A stretch of 64,000 nucleotides of DNA from Geomonas limicola (GTDB lineage: Bacteria > Desulfobacterota > Desulfuromonadia > Geobacterales > Geobacteraceae). Every line of letters begins with the position of its first letter. The first letter of the stretch is position 1. Shown piece after piece: positions 62,085-64,000 of the stretch. A program made the translations under genes and the position numbers. The stretch covers positions 124,001-188,000 of the forward strand of contig NZ_BLXZ01000003.1 in NCBI RefSeq assembly GCF_014193675.1, given 5' to 3'. The notes below the pieces were generated by a model, which saw only the letters and a list, made by a program, of their open reading frames with translations, was not told the DNA's origin and did not search any database.

Positions 62085-63554
62085 ATGACACAGTTTCAAA
62101 ACACAAATGTGGTACCGACCGGTATTCCGGGTCTTGACGAGACCCTTCGGGGAGGGTTGAGGGCGGGCAAGATGTACCTCGTCTCCGGCGCTCCCGGTAC
62201 GGGAAAAACGACCTTTTCCTTGCAGTTCATGGCCGGAGGCATCGGCAAGGGTGAGCGGTGCCTCTACATTTCCGTTACCGGCGGAGACAGCGATGTCGCC
62301 GATATGGCGGAAGCCTCCGGCATCTTCCTCGACCCCGCGCTTTTCACCGCGTATGCCGTCGAGATCTCGGACGAAGTGATGGAGGGGCCCGAGCAGAGGG
62401 TCTTCCACTCTGCCGAGATGGAGCCCTCGGGAGCGATGAAAGACCTGCTCGCTGAGGTTCAGCGGGTGAAACCCCAGCGTCTCGTCATCGATTCCCTCTC
62501 GGACCTGCGGCTGCTCTCCGAGGACCTGGTAAGTTTTCGTCGTTTTATCCTCGCCATCCGCCGGGAGTTCCGCAATGACGAATGCACGGTGCTGCTCACC
62601 AACAACATAGGGCAGAGCGAACTCGACACTCACATGGAGACCATCTGCCATGGGGTCATACGTCTGGAGCAGGCGGCCGTTGGCTACGGCCCGGTACGCC
62701 GCAGACTGCTGGTTCTGAAGATGAGGGGGAAGAACTATCGGAGCGGTTGGCACGACTTCACCATCGGCAGCGAGGGAATCAGGATATTCCCCACCCTGAC
62801 CGTCGACCCGCTGCGCTCGCAGAAGTCCCAAAGAGAGGTGCTCCCCACGGGAAATGCACAACTGGACCTTCTTTTCGGAGGAGGAATCGACCGCGGCACT
62901 ACGACTGCGATCGTAGGTGCTTCCGGTACCGGCAAGACGACCATGGCGAACCTGTGCCTCAATACCGGGGCCCAAAGGGGCGAGTCTGCGGTGGTGTATC
63001 TCTTCGAGGAGACCGAGGATTCCTTCAAGGAACGGGCCTCGGGACTGGGGATGCCGATTGACGACTTCGTCGAGCAGGGCCTCATCACGCTGCACCAGAT
63101 CGATGTGGCGGAGTTCTCCTCGGGAGAATTCTGCGGCATGCTGCTCAAGGAGGTGGAGGAGCTTGGTGCCACCACCATCGTCATAGACACGCTGAGCGGC
63201 TACGTCCAGGCCATGGCCGACGAGCGATCGGTCTACACCCAGCTGCACCAGCTTTTGATGTACCTGGCACACAAAAAGGTCACCACGTTCCTCATCATGG
63301 AACAGCACGGCGTGTTCGGCAGCGAAAGGGGTGAGATCGGCAACATGAGTTACCTTGCCGACTCCATTTTGCTCTTACGTTACTTCGAGCACAAGGGAGA
63401 GATCAGGAGGGCCATTTCCGTGCTGAAACGGCGCAGGGGACCGCACGAGCTCACCATCAGGGAATTCTCCCTGTCCGACAAGGGGATCGACATTGGCAAG
63501 CCTCTGACAAAGATGCAAGGGGTCCTGACGGGAGTACCGACGCTTGAAAACTAG
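62085..63554 (+). CDS. KaiC-like double RecA-fold ATPase
   Basis: 489 residues. Two RAD55/KaiC domains, Walker A1 GAPGTGKTTF near residue 37 and A2 GASGTGKTTM near 280, Walker B regions LVIDSL and TIVIDTL, and in CII a Glu-rich loop (VYLFEETEDSFKERA). In cyanobacterial KaiC the CII autokinase phosphosites are Ser/Thr near 431; no such paired site is evident here. No kaiA or kaiB gene is visible. The next gene starts before its stop, so the two are translationally linked. Confidence 0.88.
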   Translation: MTQFQNTNVVPTGIPGLDETLRGGLRAGKMYLVSGAPGTGKTTFSLQFMAGGIGKGERCLYISVTGGDSDVADMAEASGIFLDPALFTAYAVEISDEVMEGPEQRVFHSAEMEPSGAMKDLLAEVQRVKPQRLVIDSLSDLRLLSEDLVSFRRFILAIRREFRNDECTVLLTNNIGQSELDTHMETICHGVIRLEQAAVGYGPVRRRLLVLKMRGKNYRSGWHDFTIGSEGIRIFPTLTVDPLRSQKSQREVLPTGNAQLDLLFGGGIDRGTTTAIVGASGTGKTTMANLCLNTGAQRGESAVVYLFEETEDSFKERASGLGMPIDDFVEQGLITLHQIDVAEFSSGEFCGMLLKEVEELGATTIVIDTLSGYVQAMADERSVYTQLHQLLMYLAHKKVTTFLIMEQHGVFGSERGEIGNMSYLADSILLLRYFEHKGEIRRAISVLKRRRGPHELTIREFSLSDKGIDIGKPLTKMQGVLTGVPTLEN

Positions 63555-64000
63555 CAGCGGAGAGCTCTGCGCCGACGAGAGGGTGATCGTACTCCTTAAG
63601 CAGAGACGGGATGCCGCCTCCATTCCCAAGGTCCTGGGGGAAGTAGGCGTACACGCGCTTTTGTGCGCCACTCTGGAAGAAGTTTGCGCCGAGGTGGCAA
63701 AGGGAATAGGAGCGCTGATCATCGGAGATGACCTCATCTCCCACTCCTCGATTGGCTGTCTGCGCGATACCCTGGCCCGCCAGCCCGCCTGGTCGGAGCT
63801 CCCCATCATGGTGCTTTTGCGCCCCGGCCCGGAGAGCAGCAGATTGCAGAACACCCTGCTGCTGCCCGGGGATGTGACCCTGATCGAGCGTCCTGTGCGG
63901 GTGAACACCCTTGTGGCGCATGTTCAGGCCGCGTTGCGCGGCAGACGTCGACAGTATCTGGTGCGAGACCAGATGCTGGAACTCGAGCGCTCCGAGAGAC
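63544..64000 (+). CDS. sensor protein with degenerate receiver domain, 3' end outside
   Basis: The first 152 codons of a protein that overlaps KaiC by 11 nt. TTG start at 63544 is preceded by GGGAG. The N-terminal 115 residues show a receiver-like alternation (RVIVLLKQRRDAASIPKVLG, GALIIGDDLI, LPIMVLLRPGPE, VTLIERPVRVNTLVAHV), but the usual acidic pocket is degraded. A coiled-coil Arg/Glu/Leu-rich linker then begins, as in hybrid histidine kinases downstream of KaiC-like genes. The kinase part would lie beyond the window. Confidence 0.65.
   Translation, partial: MKTSSGELCADERVIVLLKQRRDAASIPKVLGEVGVHALLCATLEEVCAEVAKGIGALIIGDDLISHSSIGCLRDTLARQPAWSELPIMVLLRPGPESSRLQNTLLLPGDVTLIERPVRVNTLVAHVQAALRGRRRQYLVRDQMLELERSER

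Overview
The window looks like chromosomal DNA of a GC-rich Geobacterales member (Geobacter, Geomonas or Citrifermentans type). This is inferred from the rpsB-tsf-pyrH-frr-uppS and rpsF-rpsR-DUF2232-rplI gene orders, a small multiheme c-type cytochrome, many two-component and chemotaxis genes, a membrane polyferredoxin and a B12-type radical SAM protein. No rRNA, tRNA, CRISPR array, insertion sequence or phage gene was recognised.

Layout. 0-3.6 kb: translation and nucleotide operon on the minus strand (rpsB, tsf, pyrH, frr, uppS cut by the window edge). 3.6-6.5 kb: divergent ilvY/ilvC with a long-form ketol-acid reductoisomerase. 6.5-14.8 kb: exported multicopper oxidase, an OmpR/BaeS-type two-component pair, a B12-type radical SAM protein, a serine-hydrolase-like protein and a small unknown. 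14.8-20.9 kb: two housekeeping operons (rpsF-rpsR-DUF2232-rplI and prs-rplY-pth-ychF). 21-27 kb: PilZ protein, two small Cys-pair proteins, a cyclic-nucleotide/AAA+/polyferredoxin fusion, glgC and a lipoprotein. 27.7-30.2 kb: an operon for a Tat-exported FMN hydroxyacid dehydrogenase, a triheme cytochrome and a PstS-like binding protein. 30.5-35.8 kb: LytS/LytTR pair, chemotaxis receptor and a flavin-barrel protein.

35.8-44.6 kb holds the most striking locus: an apparently complete cAMP circuit. A minus-strand operon of seven genes starts with a cyclic-nucleotide-binding protein and ends with a CHASE2 adenylate cyclase. Between them lie a dockerin-like protein, a possible cohesin-like lipoprotein, a TPR/outer-membrane protein, a FecR-domain protein and a collagen-like/beta-propeller protein. 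A class II cyclic-nucleotide phosphodiesterase is transcribed divergently, and a CRP-like palindrome lies in the shared promoter region. The natural reading is that synthesis, sensing and breakdown of cAMP are tied to an envelope or surface assembly.

44.6-64 kb is accessory: MFS and MATE exporters, hemerythrin, cupin, a glycine-zipper lipoprotein, a TSUP permease without a normal upstream start codon, a hybrid histidine kinase, a DUF898/M48 protease pair followed by a DUF5684-like membrane protein, an AT-richer group of three lipoproteins, a GT61 glycosyltransferase, and a KaiC-like ATPase overlapping a sensor gene cut by the window end.

The spacers carry a second layer: heptanucleotide tandem arrays (three unit families, twice as head-to-head inverted pairs), a roughly 180-bp dispersed repeat built around a REP-like hairpin, and an inverted CGCAAAGACGCAAAG repeat. 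Some arrays supply stop codons or C-terminal residues to neighbouring genes.
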